A stretch of DNA of 64,000 nt from Angiostrongylus vasorum (lineage: Eukaryota; Nematoda; Chromadorea; Rhabditida; Metastrongylidae): the NCBI GenBank assembly GCA_018806985.1, contig JADANN010000443.1, positions 2,037,001 through 2,101,000 on the forward strand, written 5' to 3'. This document shows positions 9,585 to 19,745 of the stretch, one piece after another. The notes beneath the pieces were generated by a model. The model worked only from the letters and a program-made list of their open reading frames with translations. It searched no databases and had not been told where the DNA came from. The number at the start of each line of letters is the position of its first letter. Position 1 is the stretch's first letter. Made by a program: the position numbers and the translations under genes.

Positions 9585-12500
9585 GTATGTCTAGATGTCA
9601 GACTCATTTTTATCAAAAATCTTTCCACCTTATATCAATGTTCTGTGCGGGAGGATGGCAGCACTGTCTTGATTCATCGGTAGGCCACCCCGAGTCCTTG
9701 CAAGGGTCAGATATGCATTCAATCACGTCTAAAGGTATTTAGAGAAGTCGAATGCATAGCGCATTTTCAGGGGATTAATCAACGCCGAGAGCTTCACCCT
9801 TTGTTCGTTTTATGGTAATATTCTGACTATTTGACTCCTTTACATGGGCGTGAATTTTGTGGCACCTACCCATCCTCTGGTCGTGCTAGCATTTGCTTGG
9901 AACACCTTGACACTGTGTCATATTTGCACATTTGATTATCCCACTTTCAAGTGAGGAAGAGGAAGGTTTATATTCGTTTGTTTCGAGTTTCTCGTACACG
10001 AAAGGACATCGTATTTTGTGGGGATCCAGTCCTTTCTTTCACTAGATCCGTTTTTCTCGTATTTGTCATCAAAAATCTTTCGGATTTGTGAGTTTGACTG
10101 TTAATTTAGATTACTTCGTAATCCTCAAGAATGTCGTTGAATAGGTATTGCGAATGAATGTCGTTGCGTACTATCAAGTCAATTCTCTGTCGAATTCAGG
10201 GATATCCACACCAAGGTGTTCCCTATATCTTCGTCACAAGAACTAGCCATCTGTTATGGCTTCAAAGGAGTTATATGGTACCAAGCGGATTTCGTACCAA
10301 TTCCTCAACCACAGAGGGATGGGAAGTCTGGCAAGCCCAAGACGCTGTCGAACAAGCGCCTTGCTGGTGCTGAATGACAATCAAGAATTCTTCATATCTA
10401 GAACCACTTGTGATGCGATTGAATGCAAACTAAATCTTCAGCGTGCACATTCAAGCATTAAGGAAGATGTCAAGCTTGGAAGGAGGGAATAAAGTTAGGT
10501 GTGCTCCTCCATTCGTCTTCGTACGCTTCTACTCCATTTGCTTAGTTGTGCTGGGAATACTACTGCACAGAACTACATCCTCGTAAAAGCACTTTCGAAG
10601 TTGGAAAAGGCTAAGTTGAGAGTGTTTTTTTTTGATACCACAGCCTTAACGGGTAAAAACTATTTTGATGACTTTCGGCCAACTATACAATTACCAGATG
10701 AGACGACTCTCGGAACAAGCAGATTACAGTGTTGGCTGCATTTGATTGCAGACTAGTTACCAGCATCATCATGGTGACAAAGTGCTTGCGGGTATCAGGC
10801 AGCTATCTAAGGTAGAACCTTGATCTCTAAATGTTATCTCGGCCGAAAAAGTCTTCCATTTTTGTCCACAAGTCACTCTACAAGTGAATTTGTGGCATGA
10901 AGTGCTTCTTTTGAAGGAACTAAGTTTCAACCTCCTTCCAATGCACAAGGATCGAACAACTGCAAGCGTCTACTACGCATACCTCAGATTTTCAGCGAAA
11001 ATAATACCAGACCAGCAAAATACTAGTAGGCTGGGTTTTGTACTAGGGTTAGCATATTTTCCAATGACTGGTTGTCCAGATAAGTTTACGTGTTTAAATA
11101 GTTGTGGTTTTAGAGGGCATTGTAACCGTGTTTCGCATTGATCGTCCTGATTTAGCTAAAAGGAAATACGAACGAATTTAAGACACATAGGAAAAATCTT
11201 GTAAAACACTCCATGTTTGGGTTACCAGCTAACGTATGTATATACGAAAAAAAGGGTTTGAAATATTTTCAGAATAGCAAAACGACTACTCTCATTGGAC
11301 AAGGAGCAAAAGGAGTCATTGTTCAAAGCCTACTTATACTACGACGGAATCTACAATCCGGTTACTATTCGTAGGCTGCGACCTAAACTTTTCAATCAGA
11401 AGACTTTCGATAAGGACATTGAGTGGGTCCAATGGAATACATAGTGTTGATCAAATAAGTCACTTGAAGAAATGTGATGTCGATTGCTTCAGTAGCTTAT
11501 CTATCAGTTTCTTTTTTCAATTTCTTACTAAGAACGATGATTTTTAACAAAGTCGCATTCGAAAATAAGTGTTCTTTCTTCGAAAAAACCCTTCCCTTCT
11601 TCTGTTTCAAGTTGTCATCGATGCCTCGGAATAATCTTGAATTTGATTACTACAAATCACCATAGGGGATTTTGAAATGAAGATGATTTCCTTGTCCTCC
11701 GACCAAGTTTTTCCATTAGAACTGCGAAGTTTTCTGACGAGCAAGTGTTCATCTTAATTTGAAGGCTTTTTTCTGCATTGTTCAAAATATTCATAATCAA
11801 GTAAAAGAATAATCCTATGATCAACATAACAAGTTTCAGACGGCTCAGAGAAGTGGAAAAAAATAAGCAAAGATAACCCATCGTGAGCGAGTTATTCATT
11901 TTTTTCTCATATCCTTGCCTATATAAATATTATTGGTGTAGAATGGGAAGAATTAATGAAGACTTTACAGTAAACGTTATTCGCACTATTTGCACAATAA
12001 AAAAAAGGATAAGCAAGAAAGAGCAGGATGTTCATCTCCGTCATAGAAACGGACGGCTTCGTTCTCCTTGAGAAGTAATAGATGTTAACTGATTCCTTGT
12101 GGAGTGGCCTTTGTGGACCAGTGAATAGAAAAGTCGACTACCAATACCCACGCTTTCCTTGATAGAATGCTGTGTCAACTCCAAAAGCAGTGAAGGCTAT
12201 GTGGTCGCCATAATCCTACCACATATGTTATATGGAACTATGTCAACCGCTGAGTAACTCTCGGAGTGTGAGAAGTAAAATGCTTAAAGATTCTGTGTAA
12301 TATACGCGTAATTATTGGTTCCAGTCTGTTCCAAGTTTACCAAGCCTCTTATTATGCCAGGGTCAATTTACACCATACTTGTCTTCCTATGACCACAGAT
12401 GTCAGTACGTCTATGTAGTGAAGAACTGACGCTCCAGCGAGAGTCATTCGCGCCTACAGTCAACGACATTCATGGAGAAGACAGAGTAGTCGAGCCCTCA

Positions 12501-15500
12501 AACGAATCCATACATATTCGTGGATGATAAATACAAAACGACGAACCCGATTGAGGAAAGTGCTGAGTTCAGTACGATTTGTGACTTAGAGTCATATAAA
12601 TAGCAATAATAAAAAAATAGAGCAACTAGAAAGACGGCTAGTAGTTTCCATTCATACCTATAGACTCCCAGAGTTGCTCAGTGGGCTCCAGTTACCCAAC
12701 GGATACGAAGGGCGCCAAGTGTATCTTGCGAAGCCGTTTACTCGTGTTTTTCGAGGTACGGTAATCATGGATACCTCGCTTGGATTTTTATGGGATTGGT
12801 TTACTCTTATATGAAGTTCTGCATGGAAGTGTAAAAGTCTTCAAGACATTTGCGTAACGTTGTCGCTCTTCACATTGCATTTGGGCATTCAGGACTTTCT
12901 CCCACCCACTATGTGGAAGTGAATCGATTGAAGGGGCAAAATTAACTACTTTGGGAGATTCCACTAAGAAATAGCGTTTAAATCACCATATGGTGATATT
13001 CAACAACATGTTTTATGGAGATTTTCTCGTACAGTGAAAAAGTGTTGTCAAGTCCGCTTTCCAGAAAAATACAGGAAGGAAATATTAGAAATGGTTATAG
13101 TTTCCTTTCACACATTATCGGACTCGGATTCGAAGAAGATGCTGTGAGTTCTTCGTCGACTATCTCATTCATTCCAGTTTTTTTTCCACATCACCTGGTG
13201 TGAAAATGGTTTCAACCGAATAACTGACTTCTTAAGAATATTTGGGAGTTAACTGAGTTGCTTTATGGACGTAGTAAGAAGTACAAGTAAACGATAAACC
13301 GAAATCAGGCCGGCGTAGATTAAAGCTTCATGCTGAGGTCAAAACTAAAAGCAACTCAACGTAACCACAATGGTGATGAGATATTTGCAAAACTCAGGAC
13401 TGTAGGTGTCTACGGTAGGGAACGAACGCGCTATTACCCTTTCTGGGGGCTAACGCGTTCACCACCACACTATGCGGATCCTTCGTTTCGCCTGTCTTTC
13501 AGCTAGTTCTATCCATCAGTACCATCAGCTTAGCCGTCAACGGAATTGATTTGCGGTGCCCAAATCGGCATTGAACCGCGGTTTTCCAAACGTCTCAGCA
13601 CCATTGTGGTTGCATTTTGCATATTACTCTGCCATAAAAAAAAATTGTAGGCAGCAAATAAAAAGCTAACATTGAGATTTCAAGTCAGCATGGTCGACTC
13701 CACAGCTGTGCTAAATTGAACAAGGATCAGAGAAAAACCCTTCGAAGACCATGGGTTTCCAATTCAGAAATTTGCTCACTGGATTGCATACGAGTTCATC
13801 AATGGCATTCCACTGGACAGGTGTCTTCAACGGAGAAGATACTTTAGTCAGGAGATGTCGTTGCGGCAAAAGTCCGAAGTTTTGTACCAGGTTGGAGTTC
13901 GAGTATGTTCGAGTCACGTTCTAAATGTTGCCTCAGCTTTCAAACACTGGCTTCATTTGGTCAGAAAACGCTTTAGATTTAAGGCAGTTTTTGCAAGCTT
14001 TGCTTACTGTTGTGACGATAATGTTCATTGGACTGAGGCCTTTATGAAACCGCCTAACTTTTCGAGATTCTCGTTTTTAGAAGCCGTAACATTGGGCTTA
14101 TATGTGTCTCGGAGTGGGACCACAAAAAATCATCCACTCCCTTTATTAGATTGTAAGGTGGTGATTGGTGTGAGTGGTTAATGCTTCATCCGTGTTTCCC
14201 TTGTAATGTAAGTTAACCATTCAACTTGATATCCTGAAGACTACCAGCTTGGAATCGTTAGGTGGTTAAAGAGAATCGGCTAAACTTCCAGAAACATTCC
14301 AACCCGACTTTGTAGAAGTTGCGAAGTCATGAACCATGTCCAAACGATTATGATTCTAATTTATTGCAATAGCACGACTTGGCCTACGACTCCGACGATT
14401 ATATGAGACCTAGATAATTGTATATCTCAGTGCATAAACACCTTCACGTGCTGCATAAAGGTTCACAACCAAAACTTGCTCATTTTACACCGACATTATC
14501 CAAAATAAAAGGCAAGGACCAATAATATGATGCCACTCCGTCATAATGACTCCGGAGAATGTGGTATGAAAAATGGAATGTGATGATTAACAGTGGAAGT
14601 CGGTAGTCAGAGTTACGAAACACTTTGCTTTATTGTTCACATCCTGCACGCATCAAAAAATTAGCCGAGTGGAGTGAACACCAGCTCTTCTTGACGTCTC
14701 CGATTGAGCCTAAGGAAAGAAGTATTCATGAGGAATTAATTACGTTATTCCATCCATGCTCTATAGAACGAATATCTCCGAATAGACCAGCTACAACAGC
14801 ATTCCTTGTTTCTTGTTAATGCTTCAGGTGTGTGCCGGTATGCGTTTTCTGGAACTGAACGGTTTGTGTCACCGCCATCTTCGAGCGTCGAATATCGTTG
14901 TACACCAATCGACCACTCATATTTACGCCGTGAAGATCACCGATTACATGGTGCCGTACCATTTCTTGGACAAAGTATGGAAACATAGTTTGTATTGGAA
15001 TTAAACCCTTTCTGAAAGATGGCATTAGTGACAGTTTCGGTCGTTCTCTACAATAGGCCATTACCCTATCTTTGCTAACCCGATTGAGTACAACAGCAAG
15101 AAAAGTGCGAATTAGGTGCTCTACCAAACCTAACGAAATCTTTACCGCCATATATCATGAATTCCTTTGCTTGCGCTTTTGTATCGTGATACTAGTGTTT
15201 CAGGATGCTATGGAGGAAACCGACGGAAGCGATTTAGAGTGGCCGTGGTGGGCCCCGGAATGTTTGATGCATCGAACTTTCAACATCGTCACCGATGTTT
15301 GGGCGTTTGGATGTGTTATATTTGAAGTCGAGTATACATTTTTAAGGTATTTCTGCTTAGAAGGATGACCATTACAAAGACGATCAATTTAGCTCAATTA
15401 CAATGGACTTGCACCATACATTTTCAATGTGCATCGACCGCGAACACCAAAAGAGTTAGTTGCTACTTCATTCTTGTGGTCTTAGGTCTACAAATTTTTT

Positions 15501-17159
15501 ATACCTATCAGGAAAGGGTGCTTGTGGCGCAGTGGTCGGAGGCGCCCTGCAACATGGAATTGATCCTCGCTCCCATAGCCTACGAAGCGTTCCATCCCTC
15601 CGGGGTCGGCAAATTGGTACCAGACTTGTCTGGGAGTATAGCAGCACTGGCTCGATGCATCGGTAGGCCTCCGCGACTTATTGTAAAAGCCAAATATGCA
15701 TTCAATCACTTCCAGACGATGTGGGATGAAGTCGAATGCATGGCGCACCCTTAGGGATTGATCAACGCCGAGAGCTTTATCCTTTATCCTTTATCAGAAA
15801 CTTCAGCGGCGCTTGTAGCGCAGTGTTTAGATGCGCCCTGCAATACACATGATATCGATCCCCTAGTTCCGCGCTCACCAAGTCTTCCATACCTCCGGGG
15901 TCAGCAAATTGGTACCAGACTTGTCTGGGATGATGGTAGTACTGATCGATACATCGGTAGGCCACCACTAGTCATTGCACAGACCAGATATGCACACCAT
16001 ATCTAATGATGCTTAATGAGGTCGAATGCATGGCGCATCCCTCATGAATTGATCAACACCGAAACCTTTTTTTAGCTTTATCAGGAACTCCAGGAGGTGG
16101 GTAGCGCAGTAGTAAGCAACTCCAACATGATGTGCAAAGCGATCCGCTAGTCCACCGACCCCGGACCTAACAAGCATTCCATCTCTATGGGGTCAGCAAA
16201 TTGTTACCAGACTTGTCGGCGAATAGTTAATTCACTCACTGCAAGAGAATCGACTCGGTCAGTCGGCATTCATAAAGATAACGAAAATCAGCAGCTGAGC
16301 CCATATGTGAAAGTTCGAATACCTTCATATTTGATGGATGACGAAAAAATGTATCGAATGCAGTAAGAATCCGCACATCGAATGATGTCGAGTGATATAA
16401 AAAAAAGTAGGAATTTCAATCCAAAACCCTCAAAAAATCACATTCAGAGGCCACATTAGGCCCTCTGTCATTGCGTTGATAACTGTTGCCTATATAAACA
16501 AGAAATATTTTCTACGGATGTTAAGCAATGAATTTGAGATTTGAATACTTGTAGGACTTTGTTCCTGGTGATCTCGTAATCTGGTTTTTTCACATGTTCT
16601 TTTTTCTTCTTCACAGTATTTGTCGGCTAAGGGCGTGCTACATTGAACGGCGTGATCGCTAACAGTAAGGCCATAGCAATATTGATGACACCTTCCGAAT
16701 AAAATGAGGAGCGATGACGAGCATTAATTCACTGCTGATCATTGTGGGTTGCAGCCTGCAAACGCTGTTCGCTAAGGGAGAAAAAATGGAATTACCCAGT
16801 GGACACAATAAGGAAACGTATCTGGACGACTTGTTCTTTATGTGTACCAGCTACAAACCAAATGTAGGTATCGGCGCAGCAACATTTGCAAGCGCTGCGC
16901 TGCTCTCATTTCATCTAGTTTCCAACTTAGAAGTTTTAGACGACTGTCAGCAGCTTTCTTTTATGTCTGAAACCTAAACCGCAATGCTACTCTGAAAAAT
17001 TATTTTCAGGATAGGCCATCATTTGACTATATGTTCAAATTCTTTCGTGAATTACTGTTCGACTTCGCTGTTGGTCCCGAAGCTGCCATCAAGCAGTACA
17101 TCAAGAAATCCAAACAGCCCAAACGTAGTTCACACCGTAAAACAGTAAAAGACTCGTAG
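7982..17159 (+). CDS. SH2-domain tyrosine pseudokinase, multi-exon
   Basis: This is a multi-exon gene encoding an SH2 domain and then a protein-kinase-like domain. Exons I can place: 7,982-8,078; 8,142-8,295 (or to 8,369); about 8,434-8,509; 8,562-8,632; 9,281-9,397; 9,488-9,584; 11,273-11,426; about 14,611-14,800; about 14,813-14,974; 15,204-15,346; 16,755-16,863; 17,010-17,159 (TAG stop). Phases agree for 8,562->9,281->9,488->11,273 and for all junctions after 14,828. At least one exon near the alpha-C helix is unplaced, and upstream exons may exist. SH2 domains bind phosphotyrosine, so the product is likely a cytoplasmic signalling or scaffold protein. The catalytic motifs are degraded, so kinase activity is doubtful. 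Two frameshifts within the kinase part mean either a sequence error or a dying gene. The family could be Fer/Src-like or JAK-like; I cannot decide. Confidence 0.8.
9645..9802 (+). mobile_element. SINE-I copy, 5'-truncated, in pseudokinase intron
   Basis: Only the 3' half is present: GGGAGGATGGCAGCACTG, CATCGGTAGGCCACC, AGATATGCATTCAATCAC, and the tail GATTAATCAACGCCGAGAGC. It lies in the intron between 9,584 and 11,273. Confidence 0.75.
10255..10370 (-). mobile_element. SINE-I fragment, diverged
   Basis: On the minus strand the order is GTTCGACAGCG, CTTGCCAGACTTCCCATCCC and GAATTGGTACGAAAT, matching the B-box to core section of SINE-I with many changes. Open frames at 10,158-11,141 on the plus strand show no recognisable domain and are probably chance frames in this intron. 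Confidence 0.45.
12300..12440 (+). mobile_element. SINE-I fragment, very diverged
   Basis: Faint remains in the right order: TTGGTTCCAGTC (B-box region), TTTACCAAGCCTCT, GCCAGGGTCAATTTACACC and ATACTTGTCTTCC. It lies in the 11.4-14.6 kb intron. The surrounding intron at 11,430-13,355 shows no coding exon that I can support. Confidence 0.4.
13361..13665 (+). repeat. Foldback/MITE-like element
   Basis: The outer ends pair as an inverted repeat: GTAACCACAATGGTGATGAG at 13,361 against GCACCATTGTGGTTGC at 13,598-13,613. The body (GATATTTGCAAAACTC, GGTGTCTACGGTAGGG, AACGCGCTATTACCC, CCACACTATGCGGATC) is shared with copies at 29.0, 38.2, 48.4, 48.7 and 62.7 kb. A tail GTAGGCAGCAAATAAAAAGC resembles the terminal inverted repeat of the 48.4 kb copy. 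Confidence 0.7.
15516..15795 (+). mobile_element. SINE-I copy 1 of a tandem triplet
   Basis: Full-length copy with A-box-like CTTGTGGCGCAGTGG and the complete core. The tail ends in TTTATCCTTTATCCTTTATC. It lies in the pseudokinase intron between 15,346 and 16,755, and the next copy follows within about 10 bases. Confidence 0.85.
15805..16083 (+). mobile_element. SINE-I copy 2 of a tandem triplet
   Basis: The head reads GCGCTTGTAGCGCAGTG with B-box-like GATATCGATCCCC, followed by the core CCGGGGTCAGCAAATTGG and the tail GATCAACACCGAAACC plus a T run and AGCTTTATCAG. It is less like the consensus than copy 1. Confidence 0.8.
16086..16232 (+). mobile_element. SINE-I copy 3 of a tandem triplet, 3'-truncated
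   Basis: The head GGGTAGCGCAGTAG and a core with GGGGTCAGCAAATTGTTACC end abruptly after CTTGTCGGCGAATAG, so the 3' half is absent. It is the most diverged of the three head-to-tail copies. Confidence 0.7.
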
Positions 17160-18360
17160 TTAAGTGAGTGTGTGTTTTTTAGTTTTCGAAATTCATCATA
17201 GCTATGTGCAAATCCCGTCGAACCTGTTTTTTTGATGATATTTCATTAAGACGGAAGTGGTTTGCCGTCCGTAATTATAGTGACTAATGCCTTCGTGCCG
17301 TGTTGTTTCTTCCGTATGCTTAGAATCGCGCGTGTGACGAGCACTGCGCCTCCGCATGCTGTCGAAGAGCCAGGCAGCGTTATTTTTTATTTTTTATATA
17401 TTACTTACGATGACATTCCGATGTATCAGTAGTTCTTTACTTTCCGATGTATCAGTTCAGCGCTGCTATCCTTCCCACACAAGTTTAATGCTAATTTGAC
17501 GACCTCGAAGGGGGTAGGTATAAGGTTTGGTTTATGCGAAGCGCGAGGTTAAATCAACGACAGATTGCACATTGAATGGCACCACTAACCATTGTGCTAC
17601 GCACAATAGTTATAAACTCAACCAAAATTTGCTAATTGAGGGACACTTATCAGTCCATAAAACGGAAATGTTCAGCGAACAAACACCTCTGGTGCTTTGC
17701 TTGAAAACCCTACAACCGACATAGCACATCTATGTGCCATCTATTATTGTTGGAAACTATGAGGATTAGTGAATACGATGAATAAAAATGACTCGGAACA
17801 AACCACGTGAAAGTAACATTTTCAGTATTTCGCGATGCATAAAAAACCAAACCAACGGACAATCTCTATTAAGAAAATATGTGAAAATAGTGAAGTATCT
17901 TGTCGATATCATTAACAAAATGTTGAATGTTTACTATGCGTATTAAATAAAAATTTCACCGTTCCCAGAACCGACTTTCTATTAACCTCGGCACTGAGTT
18001 ATAAATGCGTCGCTTCCTTGTTCAGCAATCGCGGGATTGTTATACAGTACGCGTTCACTTCTGTACAAAAAACAAGGATTTTGGATGCGATAACAGACGA
18101 ACGAGGAAAGAGTGTTGCTCAAGATACTGTAGAAATGATCCATTCAATCTGAATCTGTTTCGTGATTTATCATGAAGCTGTTCCCAAATATATTTTTATG
18201 GATACGTTCCTCTTCTGTTATGGAGGATACAGCGGCCTTTGCTACGCTGACCCCACAGTAACATTGGATATTAATTGCAAAATTTTTGACTATTCAAGCC
18301 TTATTGCCTCACTAGAGCTGTCTATGGGTGTCGGAATGCCCTTTACAATGGGACTCATCT
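17160..18360. other. Intergenic stretch downstream of the pseudokinase gene
   Basis: This stretch probably contains the 3' untranslated region. AATAAA occurs near 17,946, far from the stop codon. A 27-base segment at about 17,968-17,994 (CTTTCTATTAACCTCGGCA and flank) recurs inverted at about 43,787-43,813. No coding exon is evident. Confidence 0.45.
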
Positions 18361-19240
18361 CCCAGTAGCGCCTCCTAAGCTGAGGAGTCCCACGTTTCTA
18401 TACTGCAGCCCAGCTAAGAGTAAACCAATACGAAGAAAAAGCACCGTCCTAGTATCAAACATGGTGGCAACTCTCCTTCTAATCCATAAAGGACACGACT
18501 GCCCAGGGTGGTGACGACCTGGGGGCAGACTTTAGCCAGGCTGACTTTGGGACTCCAGAGAACCACCATGGTTAAGCCACCAAAGTTCCGGATCAGCATT
18601 TTGCACACTGGACACTGCTATCTAGGAACGATGATCGCGGTGAAAAAAACCGGAGAGGGGCGATCAAATCTCGCGTTGCATAAAAAGTCATTGGAAACGG
18701 ACAAAACGAGCACGCGCAAGACACGGTATGGAGGCTACTTCTTCCTATGCACCTATAACACCAAAACAGTCTCTTCAGACGCCAATCTTCACGCTTTTCT
18801 TGAGCCCATGGATCGCATCAAATTCCACGTGATTCCCCTACAAAAGACGAAAAGCAGAAAGACCGACATAGGTCAATAAAATGACGGAACCTTTGCCATT
18901 CGTGGAGTTAAATTCCCGTTACGAAATGTCGGAGGCGTTGGCTTTGTGTATATCTATTTTCCAGCTACTCACCCTTATAAATCCCTATGACCGCGCTTGG
19001 CCATTCTTCTTCTCAGTTTACCCGTCAAAAGAAAGTCGGTATCACCAACTGCTACCTACCAACTTCCACAGCGAAATAGACGCATTCTACAACCAGTTCA
19101 CCTATATCATCTGCAGTCCCGTTGATCGTAGAGTGACTCCAGCCGGCGCCAGTAAATATTCCACTTTCCCTCTCGCGTACAAGAGCAGACCAGTGGGTTC
19201 TGCTCGCTCTAGATATTCGTTGAGCATCATATTTCTTCTG
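18361..19240 (+). mobile_element. RTE-like family B, 5' part
   Basis: The leader at 18,361-18,650 (GGTGACGACCTGGGGGCAGA, CCAGGCTGACTTTGGGACTC) is followed by an endonuclease start at about 18,730 reading FLCTYNTKTVSSDANL and MDRIKFHVIPLQKTKSRKTD. A second frame from 18,881 continues with remnants such as INPYDRA and SEIDAFYNQF. The element is frameshifted and stops before any reverse transcriptase. It abuts an inverted family A fragment. Confidence 0.75.
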
Positions 19241-19249
19241 GGTTTTCCG

Positions 19250-19745
19250 TGACTATCGGGTCGGTGGTCTTCCTACAATGCTTTTGACATCCTAAATAAT
19301 GCAGTTGCTGACGGGTGTTATCCATCGTTTGCCGCTCATACGCACTACGTGTCGGGCTCACATTATCTTCGATAGTCTGGCGTATAGAATAGCACCTTTG
19401 ATTTTTGATCGTTGACGTAAATCAGAGCTTCAGATCCCTTCCCTTACTTGTGTGAAACGAAATATTCCTAACATCGTCGTTTTGACTGCGCGTTCAAAAA
19501 CGCTGAGCGATCTTTCATGCTGCTTATGCAGCGACTAGGGTTCCTGATGCACACATTAAAGCAGGAAGAATCGGGGACTCAAAAAGGTGGGCACGCAGTC
19601 AGGCGTTCTTTGTTCTCTTCACAACATTCTTGATGCTCTTGGGAACTCCCACACCCTATCGCTTCTTCGTGCTTAACTCTGGAGCTAACTCGTTCGTCAT
19701 GTTGGCTTTTCGACCTGAATAGATGCTCATCACATTCGCTTCAAG
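19250..19745 (-). mobile_element. RTE family A 3' fragment, inverted
   Basis: The minus strand matches the C-terminal third of family A: AGCTCCAGAGTTAAGC, AAGAGAACAAAGAACG, TTGAACGCGCAGTC and AGGAAGACCACCGACCCGAT, in the same order as 61.3-61.7 kb. Many substitutions and stops show it is old. It lies head-to-head with the family B fragment that ends at about 19,240. Confidence 0.75.

Larger units (their letters stand above)
11273..17159 (+). other. Kinase-like domain exons of the pseudokinase gene
   Basis: The exon at 11,273 holds the glycine-loop-like LIGQGAKGVI in one frame and KAYLYYDG...VTIRRLRPK (strand 3, Lys->Arg) in another. The exon at 14,611 gives HPARIKKLAEWSEHQLFLT (strands 4-5). 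The exon at 14,813 reads LQVCAGMRFLE, HRHLRASNIVV and AVKITDYM, so the catalytic Asp is His and DFG is DYM. The exon at 15,204 reads WPWWAPECL and TDVWAFGCVIFE (activation segment APE and helix F). The exons at 16,755 and 17,010 read LFAKGEKMELPSGHN and DRPSFDYMFKFFRELL (helices G-I), then a basic tail to the stop. Length and order fit a complete C-lobe. Confidence 0.78.
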
